This document shows positions 24,887 to 33,689 of a stretch of 64,000 bases of DNA, one piece after another. Within the stretch, counting starts at the first letter, position 1, and each line of letters opens with the position of its first letter. A program made the translations under genes and the position numbers. The notes below the pieces were generated by a model. That model made no database searches. It saw nothing but the letters and a program-made list of their open reading frames with translations, and was not told the origin of the DNA. Origin of the DNA: FEN-1219 sp963810755 (GTDB lineage: Bacteria > Pseudomonadota > Gammaproteobacteria > Steroidobacterales > Rariloculaceae); the NCBI GenBank assembly GCA_963810755.1, contig CAWEOP010000003.1:930001-994000 (forward strand). Reading direction: 5' to 3'.

Positions 24887-25765
24887 TCAACCATTCCGGC
24901 GCACGCCCTCGAGCCGAGCCCAGCCGTCGCGCACGGTGTGCTCGAGGCGCTCGAAGTCGGGCGCGTATGCAGCGGCCACTGCGGCCACGTGCCGATCGAG
25001 CAGCCCGCTGAGCACAACCTTGCCGCCCGGTGCGAGGCAACGTGCAAACGTTCCGGCGAGAGACACGAGCGGTGCCGCGAGAATGTTTGCGAGCACGACG
25101 TCGACCGTGATCAGCGGCAGCTCGCCGGGAGCTCCGACGAACAGGTCGCGGCTGCAGCCGTTCAAGCGCGCGTTGTCGTTGGTCGCGGTGATCGCCTGCG
25201 GGTCGTTGTCGATCGCCCAAGCTCGGCGCGCGCCGAGTGCGAGCGCCGCGATCGCGAGAACTCCGGAGCCGCAGCCGTAGTCGAGCACGGCCGCGCCGCG
25301 CACGAGGTGCGCGTCGATCCAATCGAGGCACAGCGAGGTGGTCGGATGCTCGCCCGTGCCGAACGCGAGCCCCATATGCAGCTTGATCCCGGTGCGCCCC
25401 GCGGGCACCGCGGGATCTTCGGCGGGCGCGAGCCACAAACGGTTGCCGAACGGCCGTGCGACGAAACCCCGGCGGGCGGCTCTGCGCCAGTCGTCATCGT
25501 CGACGCGCCCGATGTGAGGCGGAGCGAGCGAAGCGCACGCGCTCGTGAGGAGGTGGCATAGCGGCTCGAGATCGACGCCAGCCGCGAATAGTGCGCGTAG
25601 CTCGACGATTCGCCAAAGCGGCGTCTCCTCCGGCAGCGGCTCGAGTATGGGATCGTCGCCTGCGTCCGCGAGCGTCAGCGACTCTGCACCGGCGAGCTCG
25701 AGCAGGGCTTCGGCTTGCGGGACGTCCGCGGCTGCGACGCGCAGCGTGAGTTGTTGCCGGCTCAC
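24887..25765 (-). CDS. prmA: Ribosomal protein L11 methyltransferase PrmA
   Basis: This is a 292-aa SAM-dependent methyltransferase. It has an N-terminal substrate-recognition domain, a linker, and a catalytic domain with LHMGLAFGTGEHPTT, motif I VLDYGCGSGVLAIAA, and VDVVLANILAAPL. It trimethylates ribosomal protein L11. GTG 25765 starts 13 bases after accC. It is part of the conserved accB-accC-prmA gene string. Confidence 0.95.
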   Translation of the reverse strand: MSRQQLTLRVAAADVPQAEALLELAGAESLTLADAGDDPILEPLPEETPLWRIVELRALFAAGVDLEPLCHLLTSACASLAPPHIGRVDDDDWRRAARRGFVARPFGNRLWLAPAEDPAVPAGRTGIKLHMGLAFGTGEHPTTSLCLDWIDAHLVRGAAVLDYGCGSGVLAIAALALGARRAWAIDNDPQAITATNDNARLNGCSRDLFVGAPGELPLITVDVVLANILAAPLVSLAGTFARCLAPGGKVVLSGLLDRHVAAVAAAYAPDFERLEHTVRDGWARLEGVRRNG

Positions 25766-25778
25766 CGCAGCGCGAGCG

Positions 25779-27122
25779 CTATTTGAGGCCCAGGCGCCGT
25801 TCGAGATAGTGAATATCCGTGCCGCCGGCCTTGAACGCGCCGTGCTGGAAGATCTCTTGATGCAGCGGCACGTTGGTGCTGATGCCGTCCACGACGATCT
25901 CCTGCAGCGCCGTCGTCATTCGCGCGATTGCGGCGCGCCGGTGCTCGCCGTGTGCGATCACTTTCGCGATCAGCGAGTCGTAGTACGGCGGCACCGCGTA
26001 GCCAGAGTACATGTGGCTGTCGACGCGAATCCCCGGCCCGCCGGGCGGGTGCCACAGGCTCACGGTGCCTGGCGACGGCACGAACGTCTTCGGGTCCTCG
26101 GCGTTGATTCGGCATTCGATCGCATGGCCGCGCCAGCGGATGTCTTCCTGCGCGAACGCGAGCTTCTCGCCGGCCGCGATCGCGAGCTGCGCCTTGACGA
26201 TGTCGATGCCGGTGACGAGCTCCGTGACCGGGTGCTCGACCTGGACGCGCGTGTTCATCTCGATGAAGAAGAACTGGCCATCCTGATAAAGGAACTCGAA
26301 CGTGCCAGCGCCGCGATAGCCGATCCGCGTGCACGCGTCGACGACGACGCGGCCCATGCGTTGGCGCTCTTCGTCGGGGATTCCCGGCGCCGGCGCTTCC
26401 TCGACGACCTTCTGATGCCGTCGCTGCATCGAGCAATCGCGCTCGCCCAAGTGGATGGCGTTCCCGTGGCTGTCCGCGAGAACTTGAAACTCGATGTGGC
26501 GCGGGTGATCGAGGAACTTCTCCATGTACACCTGATCGTTCGCGAACGCCGACAGCGCCTCCGCGCGTGTGATCGCGACCGCGTTGAACAACGCCGCGTC
26601 GCTGTGCACGACGCGCATGCCGCGGCCGCCGCCGCCCGCCGCCGCTTTGATGATCACTGGGTAGCCGATGTCGTGCGCGAGCCGGGCGTTCTCCTGCGGG
26701 TCATCAGTGAGCGGTCCGTCCGAGCCTGGCACGCACGGAACGCCGGCAGCACGCATCGTCTTGATCGCCGAAACCTTGTCGCCCATCAAGCGGATCGTCT
26801 CGGGCTTCGGGCCGATGAACACGAAGCCGCTTTCCTCGACGCGCTCTGCGAAGTCCGCATTCTCCGACAGGAAGCCGTAGCCGGGATGGATTGCGACGGA
26901 ATCCGTGACCTCTGCCGCGGCGATGATGGCCGGCATGTTCAGATAGCTCTGCTGCGAGCGCGGGGGGCCGATGCAGACCGTCTCGTCCGCGAGCAGCACG
27001 TGCTTCAGCGTCGTGTCCGCCGTCGAGTGCACGGCCACGGTCTTGATGCCGAGCTCTCGGCAAGCGCGAAAAATGCGAAGTGCGATCTCGCCGCGATTGG
27101 CGATCAGGACTTTGTCGAGCAT
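25779..27122 (-). CDS. accC: Acetyl-CoA carboxylase, biotin carboxylase subunit
   Basis: This 447-aa protein has the biotin carboxylase N-terminus (MLDKVLIANRGEIALRIFRACRE is the start segment), the Gly-rich ATP-grasp loop KAAAGGGGRGM, HPRHIEFQVLAD, EMNTRVQVEHPVTE and GHAIECRINAED. It carboxylates the biotin on AccB with bicarbonate and ATP, the first half-reaction of malonyl-CoA formation. It is downstream of accB with a gap of 37 bases, and the length equals that of E. coli AccC. Confidence 0.97.
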   Translation of the reverse strand: MLDKVLIANRGEIALRIFRACRELGIKTVAVHSTADTTLKHVLLADETVCIGPPRSQQSYLNMPAIIAAAEVTDSVAIHPGYGFLSENADFAERVEESGFVFIGPKPETIRLMGDKVSAIKTMRAAGVPCVPGSDGPLTDDPQENARLAHDIGYPVIIKAAAGGGGRGMRVVHSDAALFNAVAITRAEALSAFANDQVYMEKFLDHPRHIEFQVLADSHGNAIHLGERDCSMQRRHQKVVEEAPAPGIPDEERQRMGRVVVDACTRIGYRGAGTFEFLYQDGQFFFIEMNTRVQVEHPVTELVTGIDIVKAQLAIAAGEKLAFAQEDIRWRGHAIECRINAEDPKTFVPSPGTVSLWHPPGGPGIRVDSHMYSGYAVPPYYDSLIAKVIAHGEHRRAAIARMTTALQEIVVDGISTNVPLHQEIFQHGAFKAGGTDIHYLERRLGLK

Positions 27123-27159
27123 CGGTGATTCCGGTCTAACGCCGTGAGGCCGCTGACCA

Positions 27160-27624
27160 TCATTCTTCTATGAGAAAGAGGGCCTGGCCGAATTCGACGG
27201 GGCTGCCGTTTTCGACGAGGATGCTCACGACCTTGCCCGACACTTCCGACTCGATCTGATTCATCATCTTCATCGCCTCGATCACGCAGAGCGTGTCGCC
27301 GGCCTTCACCTCGGTGCCGATCTCGACGAACGGCTTCGCGCCCGGCGCAGGCCCGCTATAGAACGTGCCGACCATCGGCGCCGTGACCTGCTGGCCGCGC
27401 GAGGATGCCGCGGGCGCCGCCGCAGCCGGGCCGTTGCCGTTCGCAGGCGCCGCGGCTTGGGGCGCGGCGGCGGGCGCGGGAGCTGCGATGGTTTGGACGC
27501 TCACCGTGCCCGGGTTCGGGTAGCGGCTGATCCGCACTGATTCCTCGCCCTCGGAAATCTCGATCTCCGAGATCCCCGATTCCTCGAGTAGCTCGATCAG
27601 CTTTTTTACTTTTCTTATGTCCAC
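27160..27624 (-). CDS. accB: Biotin carboxyl carrier protein AccB
   Basis: The 154-aa product has an N-terminal helix MDIRKVKKLIELLEESG, an Ala/Pro-rich mobile linker (residues about 46-75) and a C-terminal biotinyl domain with the EAMKM motif (Lys119 biotinylated) and the thumb-like GTFYSGPAPGAKPFV segment. The GTG start at 27624 shares a base with the aroQ stop (TAGTG), so the two are coupled. It is the carrier subunit of acetyl-CoA carboxylase. Confidence 0.96.
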   Translation of the reverse strand: MDIRKVKKLIELLEESGISEIEISEGEESVRISRYPNPGTVSVQTIAAPAPAAAPQAAAPANGNGPAAAAPAASSRGQQVTAPMVGTFYSGPAPGAKPFVEIGTEVKAGDTLCVIEAMKMMNQIESEVSGKVVSILVENGSPVEFGQALFLIEE

Positions 27625-28073
27625 TATTTGTTCCCTCGCGCCAAGTAGTGAATCGCGGCGTCGAGCGCGAGCTCGTAGCTGGCGACGCCGAAGCCGGTGA
27701 TCGTCCCGATCGCGACGTCGGAGAAGAAAGACCGCTGGCGGAAGTCCTCGCGAGCGGCGACGTTCGATAGATGCAGCTCGATGAACGGTATCTGAACGGC
27801 GAGCAGCGCGTCGCGCAGCGCGATGCTCGTGTGCGTGAAGGCGGCCGGATTGAATAGGATCAGCGCGACCTTGTCGTCGCGCGCGCGGTGGATCCGTCGG
27901 ATCAGGTCCGCCTCCGAGTCACTCTGGAATGCCTCGAGATCGTGACCGGTCGCCGAGGCCCGCTTCTTGGTCGATGCTTCGATCTCGGTGAGTGTCGTGC
28001 TGCCGTACAAAGCCGGTTCACGGGTCCCGAGCAGCCCGAGATTCGGGCCATTTAACAAAAGCAGACGGGCCAT
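27624..28073 (-). CDS. aroQ: Type II 3-dehydroquinate dehydratase AroQ
   Basis: This 149-aa protein has NGPNLGLLGTREPALYG (residues 8-24, with the catalytic Arg and Tyr), FNPAAFTHTSIALRDAL and ELHLSNVAAREDFR. These are the dodecameric type II dehydroquinase signatures. It converts 3-dehydroquinate to 3-dehydroshikimate in the shikimate pathway. The first gene of aroQ-accB-accC-prmA, it directly overlaps accB by one base. Confidence 0.95.
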   Translation of the reverse strand: MARLLLLNGPNLGLLGTREPALYGSTTLTEIEASTKKRASATGHDLEAFQSDSEADLIRRIHRARDDKVALILFNPAAFTHTSIALRDALLAVQIPFIELHLSNVAAREDFRQRSFFSDVAIGTITGFGVASYELALDAAIHYLARGNK

Positions 28074-28178
28074 GGGGGACTAACCTGCCGGACGATTGCC
28101 AGCGAGTTTACCCGTTTTCGCCGCAATTGGCGGCATTTTTATCGGAATTAGCGACTTGGCGTGGTCGAAACTCGGCGG

Positions 28179-28823
28179 CTAGATCCGGCCCGCAAGCCGC
28201 CGTCGGGCCATCAGAACGTCGATCTTGCCGTCCCGAAGATCGGCGATCACGGCGATGAGCTCTTGAAGGTGCTCCGGATGGAGCTCGCCGGTGTGCACAC
28301 CAAGCACGCTGCCGTCGGCCCCCGTGAACACCGTGAACGGCATCGCGTAGACGTTGACGCCGAATGCAGCTGCCGCCTCGTACCCGCCCTTGTCGCCGAT
28401 CAAAATTGGGTAGTTGAACTGCACCATATCCGCGAACTTCACGACTGGGTCGCGCCGGTCGAGAGCGATACCGACGACTTGGACCCCCGGCTGGCCCGTC
28501 TGGAAGTCCTTCAGCATCGGGATCTCGCGTACGCACGGTCCGCACCACGTCGCCCAGAAGTTGATTAGGAGTGGCTTGCCCGGCCAGCTCGCGATCGACT
28601 GCTCGCTGCCTGCGAGCGTCTCGAGCGAGAACTCGGGCAGCCGTTCCGCGAGCTTGAGCTCGTCGGAGTGCTCGGCTTCCTCGGCCTCGACGTTTTCTCC
28701 GAACTGGATCGTTGCCGCGGTCGGCGCTTCGACCGGGGCGAACGCGACACGGTACGCGAGATAGCCGAGCACCGCGGCGCCGCTGAGCACCGCCGTCAGG
28801 AGCGCGGGCCGAGCCTTACCCAC
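28179..28823 (-). CDS. TlpA-family membrane-anchored thiol-disulfide oxidoreductase
   Basis: The 214-aa product has an N-terminal membrane anchor (residues 7-30) and a periplasmic thioredoxin fold with the WCGPC active site at 93-97 (INFWATWCGPCVRE) and a cis-Pro near TVFTG. Family members reduce specific periplasmic disulfides, for example in cytochrome c maturation. It starts 12 bases after the dsbD stop on the same strand, so DsbD is its likely electron donor. An acidic insert at residues 44-60 is unusual. The substrate is unknown. Confidence 0.88.
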   Translation of the reverse strand: MGKARPALLTAVLSGAAVLGYLAYRVAFAPVEAPTAATIQFGENVEAEEAEHSDELKLAERLPEFSLETLAGSEQSIASWPGKPLLINFWATWCGPCVREIPMLKDFQTGQPGVQVVGIALDRRDPVVKFADMVQFNYPILIGDKGGYEAAAAFGVNVYAMPFTVFTGADGSVLGVHTGELHPEHLQELIAVIADLRDGKIDVLMARRRLAGRI

Positions 28824-28834
28824 GGGCGCAGACC

Positions 28835-31066
28835 TCAGAGAGCGGCGAGCTCCACAACGTGAGCGGTGAATTCGCCGGGAGGCACGAAGCCGACGAGCTT
28901 GAAGTTCTCGCGCTCGCCCCCTGCCGTGTCGAAAAAGGCGATCGTCGGCGGTCCGAAGCTCTTGAATCGCTTGAGCAGCGCTTGGTCATCGTCGTCGTTT
29001 TCCGTCACGTCTGCGCGGAGCAACATGAAAGGCTCGAGCGCGCTGATCACACCGGAGTCGGGGAACGTGTGCGTTTCCATCTCTTTGCAGGACACGCACC
29101 ACTCGGCCGTGAAGTCTAGCATCACCGGCTGGCCCGCGCCGCGAGCTTCGGTGAGCGCGGCGTCGAGCGCGGCGACCGTTTCGATCTCACGGAACTGAAG
29201 CTTCGGCTGCGCCGGGGCGCCGACCGCGCCGCCCGTCGAAGCCGATGCGAGCGAGCCCCGCGGGATCGGCTGCAGCGGATTCTCCCCGCCGAGCGTTGCG
29301 CCGATCAGCATCAGAGCGCCATAGATGCACGCGAGCACGCCGAGCCCCTTCGCTAGCCGCCGGAGCGGCCGCGGATTCTCGGGCAAGTTCTCGAACGCAC
29401 CGAGGAACACGCCCGTGAGGAATACCAACACGGCCCAGAGCACGAGCGTGATGGAGCCTGGCAGCACGCGCTCCATCATCCAGATCGCGATGCCGACCAT
29501 CATCACGCCGAACCCCGCCTTGACGGTGTTCATCCAAGGGCCGACGCGCGGCAGCAGTTGCCCGGCCGAGGCGCCGACGAGAAGCAGCGGCGCACCCATG
29601 CCCATGCTCATCGCGAAGAGCGCACTGGCCCCGCGCCCGACGTCGCCCGTTTGCGCGATCGCCGTGAGCGCTCCGATGAGCGGCGGCGCGACGCAGGTCG
29701 TTACGATCAGCGCGGTGAGTGCGCCCATGACGCCGACGCCGAGGAACGTGCCGCCCCTTTGCTTATCGGCGAGCTGCGACAGCCGCGTCTGGATCGCCGT
29801 CGGCATCTGCAGCTCGAACAGACCGAACATGCCGAGCGCGAGCACGAAGAACGTGCCGGCGAACAAGCTGATGATCCAAGGCTTTTGGAACATGGCCTGC
29901 ACTTGGCCGCCCGCGAGCGCGGCGAGCGCGCCGGCGGCGGTATAGGTGGCAGCCATGCCGAGCACGTAGCTCAACGAAAGTAAGAAGCCGCGGCTCGTCG
30001 ACACGGTGCCGCCCTGGCCTGCGATGATGCTCGAGAGGATCGGGACCATCGGCAGCACGCACGGCGTGAGACTCAGTGCGAGACCCGCGACGAAGAACAC
30101 GCCGAGCATCGTCCACCACGAGCCGTTGACGATTCGGTCGACGTACCGGTCCTGCTCCGACACGGGGCCAGCGCCGCCGCTAGAGCTCGTGACCGCGCTC
30201 GCGGGGAAGTCGGCCGTGGCCGGCAGCACGAGCGACATGGTTTGCTCGCCCGGCGGGTAGCAGATGCTGTCGTCCTTGCAGCCTTGGAAGCCTCCCGTGA
30301 CGACGACGTCCAGAGCAGCCGGGCTCGCGCGGGAGAACGGTATCTTCGCCTCGACGTAGTCGTAGAAGACCTCGACGTCGCCGAAGTTGTCGTCGCGGTG
30401 CGCCTTGCCTTTCGGCAGCGCCGCGCGCCCGAGCTCGACCTTACCGTCGACTTTGAACGTGAGCTTGTCGCGATAGAGGTAGTAGTTCGGCGCGATCTGC
30501 CAGCCCACCGTGAGCTCGTTCGGCTTGTCGAATCTCGCGTTCATCACGAACGCTTCGTCGACCGGCAGCAGGTCGTCCGTCGACGCGCCGAGGACCGGGC
30601 TCGCCTGCCCGCCGAGGCTCAGCGGACTTGCCGCTGGCAACGCGATCGCGGCGTCCCACGACTGCGGCACGTAGCAGAGGCCGCGGTCGGCGCAGCCCTG
30701 CAAGCGGAGCTCGAGCGCAGCCGTGCTCGCCGCGGAGCTCCGGCGATACGGGAGCGCGATCTCGAACTCGCCGCGGTAGATCTCCTGCTCACCGAAGTAC
30801 TCGTCGCTGTGAATCTCGCCCTTCGGAAACTCGGGCGCGCTGAGCGTCACGCCCGGCGTCGCGGTATCGAACCCGAAGCGCGCCCGATAGAGGTAATAAC
30901 CGTCGAGGATCGCGAACCTGAGGTAGATCTTCTGCGCATCCGCAGCGGTGGTGTATCTGAAGACTTGCTCGGGCGGAATGACGTCCTGGTTTTGCGCGAC
31001 GGCGGCGACGCCCGTCGTCAGCGACAACGCTGCGAGCAGCGCATGCAAGAAGTGCCGGGCAGTCAT
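28835..31066 (-). CDS. dsbD: Thiol:disulfide interchange protein DsbD with two N-terminal alpha domains
   Basis: The 743-aa product is longer than E. coli DsbD (565). After a signal peptide it has two consecutive DsbD-alpha-like domains: residues about 30-140 with CADRGLC (C125/C131) and about 165-280 with CKDDSIC (C263/C269). Each matches the active Cys pair of nDsbD. The transmembrane beta domain follows, with TPCVLP (C336) and TTCVAP (C458), then a C-terminal thioredoxin domain with WCVSC (656-660). DsbD carries electrons from cytoplasmic thioredoxin across the membrane to periplasmic acceptors. The neighbouring TlpA protein is a plausible acceptor. The duplicated alpha domain is the notable feature. 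Confidence 0.93.
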   Translation of the reverse strand: MTARHFLHALLAALSLTTGVAAVAQNQDVIPPEQVFRYTTAADAQKIYLRFAILDGYYLYRARFGFDTATPGVTLSAPEFPKGEIHSDEYFGEQEIYRGEFEIALPYRRSSAASTAALELRLQGCADRGLCYVPQSWDAAIALPAASPLSLGGQASPVLGASTDDLLPVDEAFVMNARFDKPNELTVGWQIAPNYYLYRDKLTFKVDGKVELGRAALPKGKAHRDDNFGDVEVFYDYVEAKIPFSRASPAALDVVVTGGFQGCKDDSICYPPGEQTMSLVLPATADFPASAVTSSSGGAGPVSEQDRYVDRIVNGSWWTMLGVFFVAGLALSLTPCVLPMVPILSSIIAGQGGTVSTSRGFLLSLSYVLGMAATYTAAGALAALAGGQVQAMFQKPWIISLFAGTFFVLALGMFGLFELQMPTAIQTRLSQLADKQRGGTFLGVGVMGALTALIVTTCVAPPLIGALTAIAQTGDVGRGASALFAMSMGMGAPLLLVGASAGQLLPRVGPWMNTVKAGFGVMMVGIAIWMMERVLPGSITLVLWAVLVFLTGVFLGAFENLPENPRPLRRLAKGLGVLACIYGALMLIGATLGGENPLQPIPRGSLASASTGGAVGAPAQPKLQFREIETVAALDAALTEARGAGQPVMLDFTAEWCVSCKEMETHTFPDSGVISALEPFMLLRADVTENDDDDQALLKRFKSFGPPTIAFFDTAGGERENFKLVGFVPPGEFTAHVVELAAL

Positions 31067-31072
31067 AGGTCG

Positions 31073-31405
31073 TTACTCCTCACCGTCGGTCACGGCCGCG
31101 CGCAGCCAATCGAGATAACGCGCCGAGCCCGTTTGCACCGGGATCGCGAGCACCTCGGGTAGGTCGTAGCTCGAAAGCTCCCGGATCGCCTGCTCGAGGG
31201 CAGCAAACCGCGCCTCGGTCGTCTTGATCACGAGCACGATCTCCGCCTCATGCCGCACCACACCCTGCCATCGATACGTCGACACCACGCTGCTCAGGGT
31301 GTTCACACAGGCCGCGAGACGTCGCTCGACGAGCGCCGAAGCCAGCCCTTTCGCCTCCGCGTCAGTCGCGCAGGTCGTGAGAACCACCAGGGCTTCGGAG
31401 CTCAC
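31073..31405 (-). CDS. cutA: Divalent-cation tolerance protein CutA
   Basis: The product is about 110 aa from GTG 31405, the point where the family begins (SSEALVVLTTCATDAEAKGLASALVERRLAACVN). A TTG at 31471 would add 22 residues that do not resemble CutA. The trimeric core features YRWQG, VLVIKTT and DLPEVLAIPVQTGSARYLDWL are present. CutA is a small trimer linked to metal tolerance; its biochemical role is unsettled. It sits 6 bases upstream of dsbD, as in many Proteobacteria. Confidence 0.9.
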   Translation of the reverse strand: MSSEALVVLTTCATDAEAKGLASALVERRLAACVNTLSSVVSTYRWQGVVRHEAEIVLVIKTTEARFAALEQAIRELSSYDLPEVLAIPVQTGSARYLDWLRAAVTDGEE

Positions 31406-31500
31406 CGGTAGACCGGTCCCAGGACCGCAATCGGTCGCGACGACAACCCCGAAGGATAGCGGCGCTCGCAAATAAGTGTCATGACTCCGCTCTCAAAAGC

Positions 31501-31527
31501 CTTGAAATCGGCGCGTCGATCCATATG
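31501..31527 (+). promoter_or_regulatory. Sigma-32-like heat-shock promoter of groES-groEL
   Basis: CTTGAAA (31501-31507), a 13-base spacer and CCATATG (31521-31527) closely match the sigma-32 consensus CTTGAAA...CCCATNT. It lies about 90 bases before groES. The CIRCE element starts 2 bases downstream, placing HrcA control over the transcription start. Confidence 0.7.
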
Positions 31528-31528
31528 A

Positions 31529-31555
31529 TTGGCACTCACTTTGACCGAGTGCTAA
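31529..31555 (+). promoter_or_regulatory. CIRCE operator (HrcA binding site)
   Basis: TTGGCACTC, nine bases, then GAGTGCTAA matches the CIRCE inverted repeat TTAGCACTC-N9-GAGTGCTAA with a single mismatch. CIRCE is bound by the HrcA repressor. It lies between the heat-shock promoter and groES, as expected for an operator over the start site. No hrcA gene lies in the window. Confidence 0.88.
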
Positions 31556-31618
31556 CAAAGCTGCCGGTCAATTTCAATTTTAATCATCCAATCAAGAGCT
31601 TGAGAAGGGAGACCACTC

Positions 31619-31909
31619 ATGAAGCTTCGTCCTCTACACGACCGTGTCGTGATCCGCCGTACCGAAGAAGAGCGTAAATCGCCTGGTGGAATCGTGATTC
31701 CGGACACTGCGACCGAAAAGCCGATCCGCGGCGAGGTCATCGCCGTCGGTAAGGGCAAGATCCTCGAGAACGGCGAAGTTCGTCCCCTCGACGTCAAGAA
31801 GGGCGACAAGATCCTGTTCGGCAAGTACTCCGGCACCGAAGTGAAGGTCGACGGCGAAGACCTGCTCGTCATGCGCGAAGACGACATCATGGCGGTCATC
31901 GAAAAGTAA
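31619..31909 (+). CDS. groES: Co-chaperonin GroES
   Basis: This is a 96-aa protein with the GroES signature (KLRPLHDRVVIRR, then a mobile loop EEERKSPGGIVIPDTA at residues 17-33) and the C-terminal DLLVMREDDIMAVI. It caps the GroEL ring during protein folding. ATG 31619 follows a GAAGGGAG ribosome site. It is the first gene of groESL, transcribed from the heat-shock promoter at 31501 and under the CIRCE element. Confidence 0.97.
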   Translation: MKLRPLHDRVVIRRTEEERKSPGGIVIPDTATEKPIRGEVIAVGKGKILENGEVRPLDVKKGDKILFGKYSGTEVKVDGEDLLVMREDDIMAVIEK

Positions 31910-31960
31910 CGCCGCCAAGAATTCTCAACGTAGTTAATCCATTTTCCAGGAGAAAGAGTC

Positions 31961-33598
<1,638 letters not shown>

Positions 33599-33624
33599 TT
33601 CATCGTCCTCGTTTCGTTCGAATG

Positions 33625-33655
33625 GAAGCCCCGCCCCGTGCGGGGCTTCTTTTTT
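33625..33655 (+). terminator. Rho-independent terminator after groEL
   Basis: GAAGCCCCGC and GCGGGGCTTC form a perfect 10-bp stem with loop CCCGT, followed immediately by six T. It lies 26 bases after the groEL stop, a textbook intrinsic terminator. Confidence 0.92.
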
Positions 33656-33689
33656 CCGGCGCGGGACACACCCTATCGGCGCGCGCTTT

